A stretch of 64,000 nt of DNA from the NCBI GenBank assembly GCA_050950205.1, contig JBMNHF010000020.1, forward strand, positions 1 through 64,000, read 5' to 3'. How positions within the stretch are numbered: the first letter of the stretch is position 1; every line of letters starts with the position of its first letter. The notes below the pieces were generated by a model. The model saw only the letters and a program-made list of their open reading frames with translations, did no database searches and was not told the DNA's origin. Shown one piece after another: positions 9,344-17,292 of the stretch. This DNA comes from WRAV01 sp050950205 (GTDB lineage Bacteria > Bacillota > Clostridia > Oscillospirales > Ruminococcaceae). Both the position numbers and the translations under genes were made by a program.

Positions 9344-10216
9344 TTAAATTCGATAATCACTGACTTTGATGTAAAGTACAATAATCAGCGAAGTAATAAT
9401 CATAATTAAAATAGAAAGAGCTGCGGAGGTTCCAAACTGGTAAAACCGGAAACCCAAATTATACTGGAACAATGTAATCACATTTGTGGCATCGTTTGGT
9501 CCGCCACTGGTCAACACCTTTGGCACCGTATTGTTGGTAAAGTTACTGACTGTCAGCACAATGGTAGAAAGCAAAACCGAGGTTTTGATTAAGGGCAGCT
9601 TGATTTTCAACAGCAGTTGAAGTGGATTTGCACCATCCACCTTAGCCGCCTCAATTAAAGAGTGGTCTAGTCCTTTTAGCCCAGCCAAAATCATAATCAT
9701 TGCATAGCCGACCAACCGCCATACAAGCACGAAGATGAGTGCAATAATGGCCGAGGTTTTGTTTTGGACTACATAGATTGGATCCATGCCAAGGCCTCGC
9801 AAAATCATATTGAACAGTCCCAAATCGCCGTTGAACAGCCACCGCCAAAGCAGTGCAGCTACCATCATAGAAATAACCCAGGGTATCAGGCCAAACATTT
9901 CGATCAAATAAGCGAAAAAACCCTTTTTGCGGTCAATCCACAAGGCCAGTATCAACCCAATCAACACCGACAGCGCAGTAGATATGATGGTGATTCCGAA
10001 GGTAAATCCAAAGGATCTGATGACACGGCTGTTGGTAAGCAAGGATCTGAAATTTTGTAAACCGACAAAGTCACCCTTTACCAAATAGTCCAAATGATAC
10101 AGACTGCAATACAGTGTGTAGATGAGCGGTATAACGAGAAACAGCAGCAGAATTATCATACCCGGAGCAATATAGAAGATAGAATAATTCCTTTTCTTAC
10201 CTGCAGTCTTCTTCAC
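9344..10216 (-). CDS. CUT1 sugar ABC transporter permease (MalF/UgpA type)
   Basis: First membrane subunit of a carbohydrate ABC importer, 290 residues, intact. A first membrane segment (IAPGMIILLLFLVIPLIYTL) is followed by about five more. The coupling loop is LIEAAKVDGANPLQLLLKIKLP, the EAA motif that contacts the ATPase. The C-terminal SGGPNDATNVIT stretch is typical of MalF/UgpA proteins. GTG 10216 is chosen as start because GGAGAGG lies 7 bases upstream and the family N-terminus begins there. It sits between the binding protein and the broken MalG-type gene. No ATP-binding subunit is encoded in the operon, so a shared MsmX-type ATPase elsewhere would be needed, as is common for CUT1 systems in Firmicutes. 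Confidence 0.92.
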   Translation of the reverse strand: MKKTAGKKRNYSIFYIAPGMIILLLFLVIPLIYTLYCSLYHLDYLVKGDFVGLQNFRSLLTNSRVIRSFGFTFGITIISTALSVLIGLILALWIDRKKGFFAYLIEMFGLIPWVISMMVAALLWRWLFNGDLGLFNMILRGLGMDPIYVVQNKTSAIIALIFVLVWRLVGYAMIMILAGLKGLDHSLIEAAKVDGANPLQLLLKIKLPLIKTSVLLSTIVLTVSNFTNNTVPKVLTSGGPNDATNVITLFQYNLGFRFYQFGTSAALSILIMIITSLIIVLYIKVSDYRI

Positions 10217-10317
10217 AACAACACCTCTCCGTTTTCTATTGTCTGTGAATACGATAAATCTTGTTGGGGCATGAAAGGGGCAATAAAAGAAGCAAAAACT
10301 GATGATTTCCAACCTGC

Positions 10318-10384
10318 TAACCTACTGAAAAAAGGACGGGACCCGTCCCTTACGGCCAGGGCCCACCCAATTTTCAGTAAGTTA
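10318..10384 (-). promoter_or_regulatory. Nested inverted repeat between binding-protein and permease genes
   Basis: An outer 14-base inverted repeat (10318-10331 with 10371-10384, one mismatch) encloses a second perfect hairpin GGACGGGACCCGTCC. It lies just after the stop of the binding-protein gene. Such structures commonly act as partial terminators or mRNA stabilisers that keep the binding protein in excess over the permeases. That role here is inference. Confidence 0.5.
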
Positions 10385-10427
10385 AAAAGGTTAATGATTT
10401 CTTGGTTGATTGCCGATGGATACGCGA

Positions 10428-11768
10428 TTAGCGGTTGTTGTTGGAGTTGAAAATATCCTCTGCAGCTTTCAGGGCATCCATGGGATCTGCGCCATTGCCC
10501 AGTACGTTTTGGATCGGATAGTTCAGATCCAGTTTCCAACCAACATAAGGTTCTGTGTTGGAGGGCAGCCAACCTTCGCCAAAGGCCTCGAGCATAGCTT
10601 CCATGTATTTGTTTTCGTCGGTAATTTCCAGGTTTGCAACGGTGGACTTTCTGCAGGGGGCCTGGCCTCCCAGCTCAATCCATTTTTTATCGGATTCGGG
10701 GGAGTACATTTTTTCCAGGAACTTACCGGCTTCTTCCTTATGGGCCGAACCAGACCATACGCCTACAAACCAGCCGTCAATGATGGTGCCGCCAGGCAGA
10801 GGAGTAAATTGAATGGTGCTGCCATCAAAGGATGCGTTGTCGCGCAGATTGGCAAGACGAACCGCACTGGCAATGGACATGGCATACTTGCCCGCCGCAA
10901 ATTCGGTGTAAATGTCTTCGATGGTTGTGTTGATGCTTTCGGCCGGGGTTACGCCGTCATCGATGCACTTTTTGGTCCAGTTAATGGCAGTAACACCTGC
11001 ATCATTGGCCCAATTTGCCCTGCCGTCCGGATGGAACAGGTCGCCGTTCTCCTGAAGCAGCCAGTTCACAATGGCCTGTGCGTCGTTGGATTCGGTGGAG
11101 AAAGACATGCCCAATCCGTAGCGCTTGATACCGGACGCATCCTGTCCTGTCAAAGCAACGGCGTGATTATAAAGCTCATCAAAAGAAGTGGGAATTCCAA
11201 GGCCTGCTTCTTTCAGCAAGTCTTCGCGGTAAAACAAACCGGTGCAGTTTTTGTTCAGGGTCAGGGTATAGTGCTTTCCGTCACGCTCGCCAAACCGGAA
11301 GAAGGCGTCGTCCACATCGTCGATTTCTTCCTCGGTCCAATCTCCCATAAAGAGATTTTCCAGCGGCTCCAGTGCGCCGGCATCCAGAACGCCATACAGC
11401 TCGTCACGGGCACACCACATCACGTCAGGTGCCATATTGGTGGCTGCGGCAGCCATGAACTTTGCTGTCATGGTAGACCAGTCCTGAGGCTCAACCACCA
11501 CTTTAACGCCGGGGTTCTCAGCTTCGAATTCGTCAATCATCATCTTCAGGGCAACAGAGCGGCCATTCTCTGTGTTGGTGGGGTCAAGGAACGTCCACAT
11601 CCTGATGGTGACATCACCTTTGGACTCCGCCGGTGCTGCACTACCGGAGGCCGCGCTGGGTGCAGGCGCTGCACTGCCGGGCGCAGATTGGGCTGTATTG
11701 CCGCCGCAGCCAGTCATTGCAACAACAAAGCATAAAGTCAACAATAGTGCAATTACTTTTTTTCTCAT
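10428..11768 (-). CDS. Extracellular sugar-binding lipoprotein of ABC importer
   Basis: Solute-binding protein of the CUT1 importer, 446 residues, normal for the family. It has a lipoprotein signal peptide with hydrophobic core and lipobox VAMTGC, so Cys21 should be lipid-anchored. A low-complexity Ala/Ser/Pro linker to about residue 50 leads to the binding domain starting DVTIRMWTFLDPTN. Family features include AENPGVKVVVEPQDW, NMAPDVMWCARDELYG and the late GGTIIDGWFVGVWSGSAHKE. The start ATG 11768 follows a purine-rich GGAGAAAA stretch. It lies 24 bases after the PfkB gene and upstream of the permeases. The ligand cannot be named; the operon's enzymes point to a rare ketose, polyol or a glycoside of one. 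Confidence 0.92.
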   Translation of the reverse strand: MRKKVIALLLTLCFVVAMTGCGGNTAQSAPGSAAPAPSAASGSAAPAESKGDVTIRMWTFLDPTNTENGRSVALKMMIDEFEAENPGVKVVVEPQDWSTMTAKFMAAAATNMAPDVMWCARDELYGVLDAGALEPLENLFMGDWTEEEIDDVDDAFFRFGERDGKHYTLTLNKNCTGLFYREDLLKEAGLGIPTSFDELYNHAVALTGQDASGIKRYGLGMSFSTESNDAQAIVNWLLQENGDLFHPDGRANWANDAGVTAINWTKKCIDDGVTPAESINTTIEDIYTEFAAGKYAMSIASAVRLANLRDNASFDGSTIQFTPLPGGTIIDGWFVGVWSGSAHKEEAGKFLEKMYSPESDKKWIELGGQAPCRKSTVANLEITDENKYMEAMLEAFGEGWLPSNTEPYVGWKLDLNYPIQNVLGNGADPMDALKAAEDIFNSNNNR

Positions 11769-11792
11769 TTTTTCTCCTCCAATTTCCCTATT

Positions 11793-12845
11793 CTATATTA
11801 ATGGAACAATTCCATTGATATGCTGGTGGTTTGTCTTTGCACTTCTGATACTCCGAACCTGATTTGCAGCCCATCTGTCTTTTTGTTCCAGAAAAGAGCA
11901 GATCATTTCCATATTTGCCATAGCCGGAATGGCCCCTTTTTTCAGAACAGCCAAGGCGCCCGCTGCATTGGCGAAGCGGATGATCGCCTCCAGCTCGTTT
12001 CGCGGCATTTGCTTTAAATCCGCCAGGCTTTTTTTGCGAATCTGGTAATGAATAGCGCCCAGAAATGCATCCCCTGCGCCGTTGGTATCCACTGCACAAA
12101 CTTCAAAGGCCGGAACTTTTCCAAACTCATTGCCCCGCCGATAATAAGCTCCTTCCGACCCACAGGATACACACACGAAGGTAATCCCATAATCCGCCAG
12201 TTTTCGGCTGCCCTCATCAAAATCATCGGTGCCCGTCAACAGCTTCATCTCATCATCCGAAACTTTTAGAATATCCGCATATGGCATAAGATCCAACATC
12301 GCCTTGATGGCCACCTCTTCCGATTCCCACAGCGGAGCGCGGTAATTGGGGTCGTAGCTGATGATACATCCTGCTTCCTTTGCGGTTCGCAGAGCTTCGT
12401 AAGTGGCGCTTCTGGAGGGTTCCGATGTGGTGGAAAGGGATCCAAAATGAAAAATGTGGCTGTTTCGAATTAAATCTGCGGCAACCTCCTCTTTTCGAAG
12501 CAGAATGTCTGCGCCGGGATTGCGGTAAAAACAAAACGAACGCTCTCCCTTGCTGTCCAGTTGAACAAACGCCAATGTTGTATGCACGTCCTTTGATATG
12601 ACAAGTCCTTGGGTGTTGATATCGTTATTTGCCATCATCCGGCGCAAATCGTCGCCAAACACATCTGCGCCTACTTTGCCGATAAAAGCTGTTTTGCCTC
12701 CCAGCAGTGCATTTTGGGCCAATACGTTAAGCGGCGCTCCACCCGGATTTTGTGCAAAAATCGGAATTCCGTCACAGTCGCCGCATGGTGTAAAGTCAAT
12801 TAGAATTTCGCCCAGTGCCGTTACATCCAGCATCCATCTTGCCAC
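11793..12845 (-). CDS. PfkB-family sugar kinase, fructokinase-like
   Basis: Ribokinase-fold kinase that phosphorylates a sugar or sugar acid with ATP. Seen: the N-terminal strand VTALGEILIDF, the substrate-site NPGGAPLNVLAQNALLGG (PfkB signature 1), SYDPNYR, and the C-terminal anion-hole and catalytic motif DTNGAGDAF (usually DTTGAGDAF) with Asp as base. Length is 350 residues, including about 30 beyond the usual fold. The start is GTG 12845 or ATG 12833, the latter having AAGGTGG at a better distance. It is the second gene of the operon, 10 bases after the dehydrogenase. Fructokinase or ketogluconokinase-type activity fits; the sugar specificity is inference. Confidence 0.88.
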   Translation of the reverse strand: MARWMLDVTALGEILIDFTPCGDCDGIPIFAQNPGGAPLNVLAQNALLGGKTAFIGKVGADVFGDDLRRMMANNDINTQGLVISKDVHTTLAFVQLDSKGERSFCFYRNPGADILLRKEEVAADLIRNSHIFHFGSLSTTSEPSRSATYEALRTAKEAGCIISYDPNYRAPLWESEEVAIKAMLDLMPYADILKVSDDEMKLLTGTDDFDEGSRKLADYGITFVCVSCGSEGAYYRRGNEFGKVPAFEVCAVDTNGAGDAFLGAIHYQIRKKSLADLKQMPRNELEAIIRFANAAGALAVLKKGAIPAMANMEMICSFLEQKDRWAANQVRSIRSAKTNHQHINGIVPLI

Positions 12846-12855
12846 CTTATCCTTT

Positions 12856-13893
12856 TTATTCGTGCGGGTGAACCATTACCTTAATCGAGTCGCTACCCAT
12901 CTGTTTGTGAATAGCCTCGTCCAATTGCTCCAGTCCAAAGGTATGTGTAATCAGCTTTTTAATCTCAAGTTTTTCGCTGTTAATCAGGTTTACCGCACGT
13001 TGGTGAGTGTCGGGATTAATCCTCGACCCGATGATCTTCAGCTCTTTACGAAACACTTCAAAAAGAGGCAAAACCATGGTTGCATCCACAGATGGAACGC
13101 TGAACAACACAACGGTTGCGCTAAAACCAGCAACCTGCAACGCCTGTTCTACAGCAATTGGTTTGCCTACGCACTCGATTACGACATCCGCATCCTGCCT
13201 GCCGGTGTATTCCATCATTTTTTCCGGAATGCTCTCTTGCATTGGGTCGATGGTATAATCTGCACCCACCGACATACCAATCTGCCTGCGCAGGGGAATT
13301 GGTTCACTTAAAATGACAGTCGATGCACCGGAAAGCTTTGCCAACTGAACCATCAACAGTCCGATTGTGCCACCTCCGATGACCACCACAGTCTGCCCGG
13401 CGCGAATTTCTGCCTGATCGATTCCGTGGATGGCACAGGCCAACGGTTCGGCCATTGCGGCAACGTCAAAATCTATTTCGTTCTTTACCCAAAAGCACTG
13501 GGCTTCCGGTACCACTGCGTACTTTGCAAACCCGCCATTGGCATTGACCCCCAGCGCAAACAAATTTTCACAGCTTTGTTTTTTGCCCATGCGGCAGGGG
13601 CGGCAAAGGCCGCAATAGCGGTTTGGATCCAAGGCTACGTGATCGCCTACCTGCAAGGTTGTCACCAGATTGCCCGTTTTCTCCACAATGCCAGAAAACT
13701 CATGCCCCAATACAACAGGCGGCACTACGTCTGCCGAGCCTTTTTCGCCGTGGTAAATATGTATGTCCGTACCACAGATCCCACACGCCATGTTTTTTAC
13801 CAGAACATCATGCTCACCCAGCTTGGGCATGGTCATCTCTCTTAGTTCAAACTTAGGTTGCAGTTGCGATCCTCTAAAAAACGAGCCTTTCAT
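12856..13893 (-). CDS. Zn-dependent polyol/sugar dehydrogenase
   Basis: Intact medium-chain dehydrogenase of 345 residues, sorbitol/threonine dehydrogenase branch. Catalytic zinc residues appear in CGICGTDIHIYHGE and GHEFSG. The structural zinc loop is CGLCRPCRMGKKQSC. The NAD(H)-binding loop is VVIGGGTIGLLMVQLA. ATG 13893 is chosen as start with GAGGAGGAG 7 bases upstream. As first gene of the minus-strand operon it lies next to the divergent LacI regulator, and its promoter overlaps a LacI-type operator. It likely oxidises a polyol to a ketose or a sugar alcohol carbon to a ketone. The second dehydrogenase of the operon (5445-6472) is only a distant paralogue. Confidence 0.9.
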   Translation of the reverse strand: MKGSFFRGSQLQPKFELREMTMPKLGEHDVLVKNMACGICGTDIHIYHGEKGSADVVPPVVLGHEFSGIVEKTGNLVTTLQVGDHVALDPNRYCGLCRPCRMGKKQSCENLFALGVNANGGFAKYAVVPEAQCFWVKNEIDFDVAAMAEPLACAIHGIDQAEIRAGQTVVVIGGGTIGLLMVQLAKLSGASTVILSEPIPLRRQIGMSVGADYTIDPMQESIPEKMMEYTGRQDADVVIECVGKPIAVEQALQVAGFSATVVLFSVPSVDATMVLPLFEVFRKELKIIGSRINPDTHQRAVNLINSEKLEIKKLITHTFGLEQLDEAIHKQMGSDSIKVMVHPHE

Positions 13894-13933
13894 CGGGTGT
13901 CTCCTCCTCGTTTGGAAGAGCAACTTCCAAAAA

Positions 13934-13947
13934 TTGAAACGTTTACT
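13934..13947. promoter_or_regulatory. LacI-type operator
   Basis: The sequence TTGAAACGTTTACT is a near-palindrome centred on CG, the form bound by LacI/GalR-family regulators, and also close to a CcpA cre site. It lies just downstream of the predicted -10 of the operon promoter, where bound repressor would block transcription. The neighbouring LacI protein is the obvious candidate; CcpA is the alternative. Confidence 0.6.
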
Positions 13948-13963
13948 TTTTTGCCTCACCTGA

Positions 13964-13992
13964 AGTCTATCACATTCAATTTTTGCAGTCAA
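13964..13992 (-). promoter_or_regulatory. Predicted promoter of sugar operon
   Basis: On the minus strand TTGACT (13987-13992) is followed, after 17 bases, by TAGACT (13964-13969). The -10 is weak, as expected for a regulated promoter. It drives the operon starting at 13893. Confidence 0.5.
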
Positions 13993-14084
13993 CCGTCAAC
14001 AATCCAAATAATTTTTCCCCTTTTATATGAATGAGTCACAAGTAACAGTTAACTTATTTTAATTTTGTTAACTTTCCAGAGTTC

Positions 14085-14113
14085 TTGACAAAATACTACA
14101 CAGCGCATAAAAT
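14085..14113 (+). promoter_or_regulatory. Predicted promoter of lacI-type gene
   Basis: A consensus TTGACA (14085-14090), a 17-base spacer and TAAAAT (14108-14113) stand about 30 bases before the regulator's start. Two GTTAAC-containing repeats just upstream (near 14047-14072) may be further regulator sites. Confidence 0.75.
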
Positions 14114-14140
14114 GAATTTATATAAGCTCGGAGGTTAACA

Positions 14141-15142
14141 ATGATTAACAAACCAAACATCCGCGATGTAGCCAACCATTCGGGGGTTTCGATTGCTACG
14201 GTTTCCCACGTAATCAATAAAACACGCAATGTTTCTCCCGCTACCCGAAAAAAGGTGGAAGAAAGCATTAAAGCCCTTGGCTATATCCCAAATTCTATGG
14301 CCAGGGGCTTTAAAACCGGCTCCCGAAAAATCATCGGATGTATTATTCCGGACATTTCCAACTATTTTTGGGCGGTGATTATTGAACGGATCGAGGATTT
14401 TCTCTCTTCCTGCGGCTATCGCCTCATTATCATCAACACCAAAGAGACGGCAGAAAAAGAGTTGGACGGCATAAAGGTGCTTTCTGCCGGCATGGTGGAT
14501 GGGCTGATCATTGGCAGCACTTTGGAGGATGCCCAGCAAATCTATGGGATTCTTCCCCAAGGGTTCCCCATCGTTTTTATTGACAGAACCCCCAAAAACT
14601 GTGTGCATGACAATGTGACGATTTCCAATTACGTATCCATTTACAATGCCGTTGCTGCTTTAATCCAGCGCAAGCATGAAAAAATCGGTTATATCACCGG
14701 ATTAACACGCCTTTCCACCACACAGGAACGCCTGGCTGCTTACAACGACGCCATGACGGACCACGGCCTTACGGTAGAGGAATCTTTTATTCAGTCCGGC
14801 GACTCTATGTATACCAGCGCTCTTCTTCCTTTCACCCGCTTGCTGCAACAGGGCTGCAGTGCGGTTGTTGTATCCAACAACGTCATGGCATCCGATGTAA
14901 TGAGCTATCTTTTCCGGGAACGGAACAACTTTTCCGCCAAAATCGATGTGATTGGCTATCAAGAGGGAGTGCGCGATGTCTGCCTCACTCAGCCTGTAGG
15001 GCTCATCAGCCAGCCATCCGAGCAGATGGGGCTGTGGGCAGCGCAGCAGATTCTGACGCGCATCAACTACCCCGAATCCTCCATTCAAAACTTTATTTTA
15101 AGCAGCACTCTCACACTGTTTGAAGGCGATTCCGCCATTTAA
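14141..15142 (+). CDS. LacI-family transcriptional regulator
   Basis: A 333-residue repressor-type regulator, the usual length. Residues 6-52 form the LacI helix-turn-helix and hinge: IRDVANHSGVSIATVSHVIN then ALGYIPNSMARGF. The rest is a periplasmic-binding-protein-like effector domain starting IIGCIIPDISNYFW. ATG 14141 has GGAGG 8 bases upstream. It is divergent from the sugar operon, with both promoters and a candidate operator in the 247-base gap, so it most likely represses the operon until a pathway sugar or sugar phosphate binds. The gene is monocistronic, ending at the hairpin at 15201-15247. Confidence 0.93.
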   Translation: MINKPNIRDVANHSGVSIATVSHVINKTRNVSPATRKKVEESIKALGYIPNSMARGFKTGSRKIIGCIIPDISNYFWAVIIERIEDFLSSCGYRLIIINTKETAEKELDGIKVLSAGMVDGLIIGSTLEDAQQIYGILPQGFPIVFIDRTPKNCVHDNVTISNYVSIYNAVAALIQRKHEKIGYITGLTRLSTTQERLAAYNDAMTDHGLTVEESFIQSGDSMYTSALLPFTRLLQQGCSAVVVSNNVMASDVMSYLFRERNNFSAKIDVIGYQEGVRDVCLTQPVGLISQPSEQMGLWAAQQILTRINYPESSIQNFILSSTLTLFEGDSAI

Positions 15143-15200
15143 TTGCCCAGTTGCAGATAGGGGTGTTGAGCCTTGATCTTCGGTAGGCTTATGGACAGAT

Positions 15201-15247
15201 AAAGAGCGAAGTAGCTGGACTGGAACCCGCAGCTTCGCTCTTTTAAA
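15201..15247 (+). terminator. Intrinsic terminator after lacI-type gene
   Basis: The stem AAGAGCGAAG / CTTCGCTCTT has ten paired bases and ends in TTTTAAAA. It lies 60 bases after the regulator's stop and before the convergent membrane-protein gene. Confidence 0.75.
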
Positions 15248-15291
15248 ATAATCCCCTTGATTGGGGGCTGATTGAAAAAAGTGCTACCTAC

Positions 15292-15861
15292 TTAATTTTT
15301 ATCTCCCCGCTTATGCTTTTTAAAATAATAACTTAGTCCAACGATACAGGCAACCAAACCCAACAACGCAGGTTTTAGAATGGACATACCTGCTTCACCG
15401 CTAAATACAATGCTCCAAACAAATTTTAGAACAGCTGCCCCGATGATAACACCTAAAAGCCATTTCCAGTTTCTTTTCCACGCTGCTATCAAAAGGATAC
15501 AGAAAAACAAGGGCACTGCTAAACTTATGATTATTTTTGGGGTGGTCCATGCACCTTTCAGGTAATCCATTTCAAAAGCTAAAAATGCTAAAACTTGAGG
15601 ACTGCTTGTAGCCGGAGCTGGAAACCAGAACATACTGGTAAATAAAGCAAATATGGAAGCAAATATGCCGGAAAAGCTTTTTTGAAAAGCAAACACCACC
15701 ATCGGTATGATAAATAAGGGTCTAATATACCAGCTTAAGATATTATGATGTCTTTCAAACGCCCAGTGAAAAAACAGATCATTGGTGAGAAATAATGCAA
15801 TAAATATGATAGTTGCCGCGGCAAATAGAATTCCCAACACAAAATCCATCTTCTTGTTCAC
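15292..15861 (-). CDS. Integral membrane protein of unknown function
   Basis: A 189-residue hydrophobic protein with about six membrane segments: one at residues 8-26, two between about 45 and 75, and three in the C-terminal half around 108-128, 132-150 and 158-176. It ends in a short basic tail KKHKRGDKN, suggesting a cytosolic C-terminus. GTG 15861 is used because CGGAGG lies 6 bases upstream. I do not recognise a family. It stands alone, convergent with the LacI gene and divergent from the AraC gene, so context gives no function. Codon use looks like its neighbours. Confidence 0.7.
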   Translation of the reverse strand: MNKKMDFVLGILFAAATIIFIALFLTNDLFFHWAFERHHNILSWYIRPLFIIPMVVFAFQKSFSGIFASIFALFTSMFWFPAPATSSPQVLAFLAFEMDYLKGAWTTPKIIISLAVPLFFCILLIAAWKRNWKWLLGVIIGAAVLKFVWSIVFSGEAGMSILKPALLGLVACIVGLSYYFKKHKRGDKN

Positions 15862-16071
15862 GGTAAGCCTCCGTTAATTTTAATCCGCATAATGATTTGC
15901 GCCTTTTATTTAACCTAAGGTCCATATAGTCTTGAACTTATTATACAGGACCATGCGGCCTCTTTGTCAAATAAAGACCTCTGCCATAAAAAATGCGATG
16001 AAACGGTGCACAGAATGTCGGATGGATAAGGGCATCCTTTGATAATATGGATGAGGAAAGGAGGTTGTTTG

Positions 16072-16959
16072 ATGGATTCGCTCAGTAAGATGAATCAAGC
16101 ACTGGAATACGTGGAAGAGCACCTAACAAAGGATATTGATTACCGCAAGATAGCAAACATTGCATGTTGTTCGGAGTATCATTTTAAAAGGATGTTTTCG
16201 TTTTTATCGGGAATTGGTTTGTCCGAATACATCCGGAGAAGAAGGCTGACACTGGCTGCTCTTGATTTGAAGGATACCAATTTGAGAGTCATTGATGTTG
16301 CTGTCAAATACGGTTATGATTCCGCTGATTCCTTCTCCCGTGCTTTTCAGTCCATCCATGGTATTCTCCCCTCGGAAGCAAGGAATGAGAATATCCAACT
16401 CAAAGCGTACCCTCGAATGACCTTTCAATTATCCATCAAAGGAGGATGCGAAATGAATTACCGCATTGTGGAGAAAGAGCCTTTTAAGCTGGTGGGATTT
16501 AAGAAGAGGGTTCCCATTGTTTTTGAAGGGGTGAACCCAGAGATTGCAAAAATGACTGAACTTTTAACCCCTGAGGTGATTAAACAATTAAAAGCACTTT
16601 CCAATGTAGAGCCCACAGGGATGATCAGTGCATCTACAAACTTCTCGGAAGGAAGAATGGAAGAAAAGGGTGAGCTGGATCATTACATCGGGGTAGCAAC
16701 TACGAGGGATGACACTGCAGAATTTGATGTGTTAGAAGTAGAGGCCCACACCTGGGCAGTTTTTGAATCCATTGGGCCATTCCCCGAAACTCTTCAAAAT
16801 GTGTGGGGCAGAATCTACTCCGAGTGGTTTCCATCTTCAGGATATGAGGCAGTGGAAGGCCCCGAAATTTTGTGGAACGAAAGCCCGGACACCAGCAACC
16901 CAAAATACCGAAGCGAAATCTGGATTCCGGTAAAGAAAAAAGCCGATTCTTTTGCATAG
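16072..16959 (+). CDS. AraC-family regulator with GyrI-like effector domain
   Basis: A 295-residue transcription activator. Residues 8-105 hold the two AraC helix-turn-helix motifs: IDYRKIANIACCSEYHFKRMF and VIDVAVKYGYDSADSFSRAF. From about residue 120 comes an AraC effector-binding (GyrI/SoxS-ligand type) domain, starting MNYRIVEKEPFKLVGFKKRV and ending SEIWIPVKK, as in Rob/BltR-like proteins that sense small lipophilic compounds. ATG 16072 follows AAAGGAGG by 7 bases. It is monocistronic with its own terminator. Its targets are not evident; the nearest exporter genes start 4 kb away. Confidence 0.9.
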   Translation: MDSLSKMNQALEYVEEHLTKDIDYRKIANIACCSEYHFKRMFSFLSGIGLSEYIRRRRLTLAALDLKDTNLRVIDVAVKYGYDSADSFSRAFQSIHGILPSEARNENIQLKAYPRMTFQLSIKGGCEMNYRIVEKEPFKLVGFKKRVPIVFEGVNPEIAKMTELLTPEVIKQLKALSNVEPTGMISASTNFSEGRMEEKGELDHYIGVATTRDDTAEFDVLEVEAHTWAVFESIGPFPETLQNVWGRIYSEWFPSSGYEAVEGPEILWNESPDTSNPKYRSEIWIPVKKKADSFA

Positions 16960-16969
16960 TGTAAGATTG

Positions 16970-17000
16970 AGGGCGCTCTTTGATAGAGCGCCCTTTCCCT
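16970..17000 (+). terminator. Intrinsic terminator after AraC-type gene
   Basis: The stem GGGCGCTC (16971-16978) pairs with GAGCGCCC (16986-16993) and is followed by TTTCCCTT. It lies 12 bases after the AraC gene stop. Confidence 0.75.
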
Positions 17001-17103
17001 TGGCATCTGTATGAAGGGTTCTGTCATCGTGCCGCCTGTTTTTAATGGAAAGTAGATTGGCAATTGGCTAGAAAAAACGACACCGATATATTTGTTCCTT
17101 TAG

Positions 17104-17292
17104 CAGGATGCTCGGCATCATTCTCCCAAAGAAAACAAATCCTGCCCGTTCGAACGGGCAGGATTTGTTTTTGGCGGGTGCTTTTTGGGCATCCCACAGA
17201 ATGTTCGCATGTTTGCCATTGGCGTAAATATCGAATATGCCGTTGGTTCTTCCTATGCAGGAGACGGTGTTTATTTTGATAGCGGTACCTAG
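17104..17292 (+). pseudogene. Possible gene remnant (C-terminal fragment)
   Basis: Between the AraC terminator and the lipoprotein stop one plus-strand frame, open from 17104, reads into a protein-like tail: LGIPQNVRMFAIGVNIEYA then VGSSYAGDGVYFDSGT and a stop. There is no start codon or ribosome site and a perfect palindrome interrupts the segment. It may be the relic of a lost gene. I do not recognise the family, and chance is possible. Confidence 0.2.
17132..17172. terminator. Perfect 38-base palindrome, bidirectional terminator-like
   Basis: Positions 17133-17170 form a perfect inverted repeat centred on TTCGAA (AAACAAATCCTGCCCG and its complement), flanked by A and T runs on both sides. 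It lies about 120 bases past the end of the minus-strand lipoprotein gene and could stop transcription from either side. Confidence 0.55.

Noticed and set aside
10410..11735. Long plus-strand open frame (441 codons) opposite the sugar-binding lipoprotein gene
   Set aside because: It is antisense to a convincing lipoprotein gene, has no ribosome site, and its translation looks like out-of-frame coding sequence rich in Gly, Cys and His.
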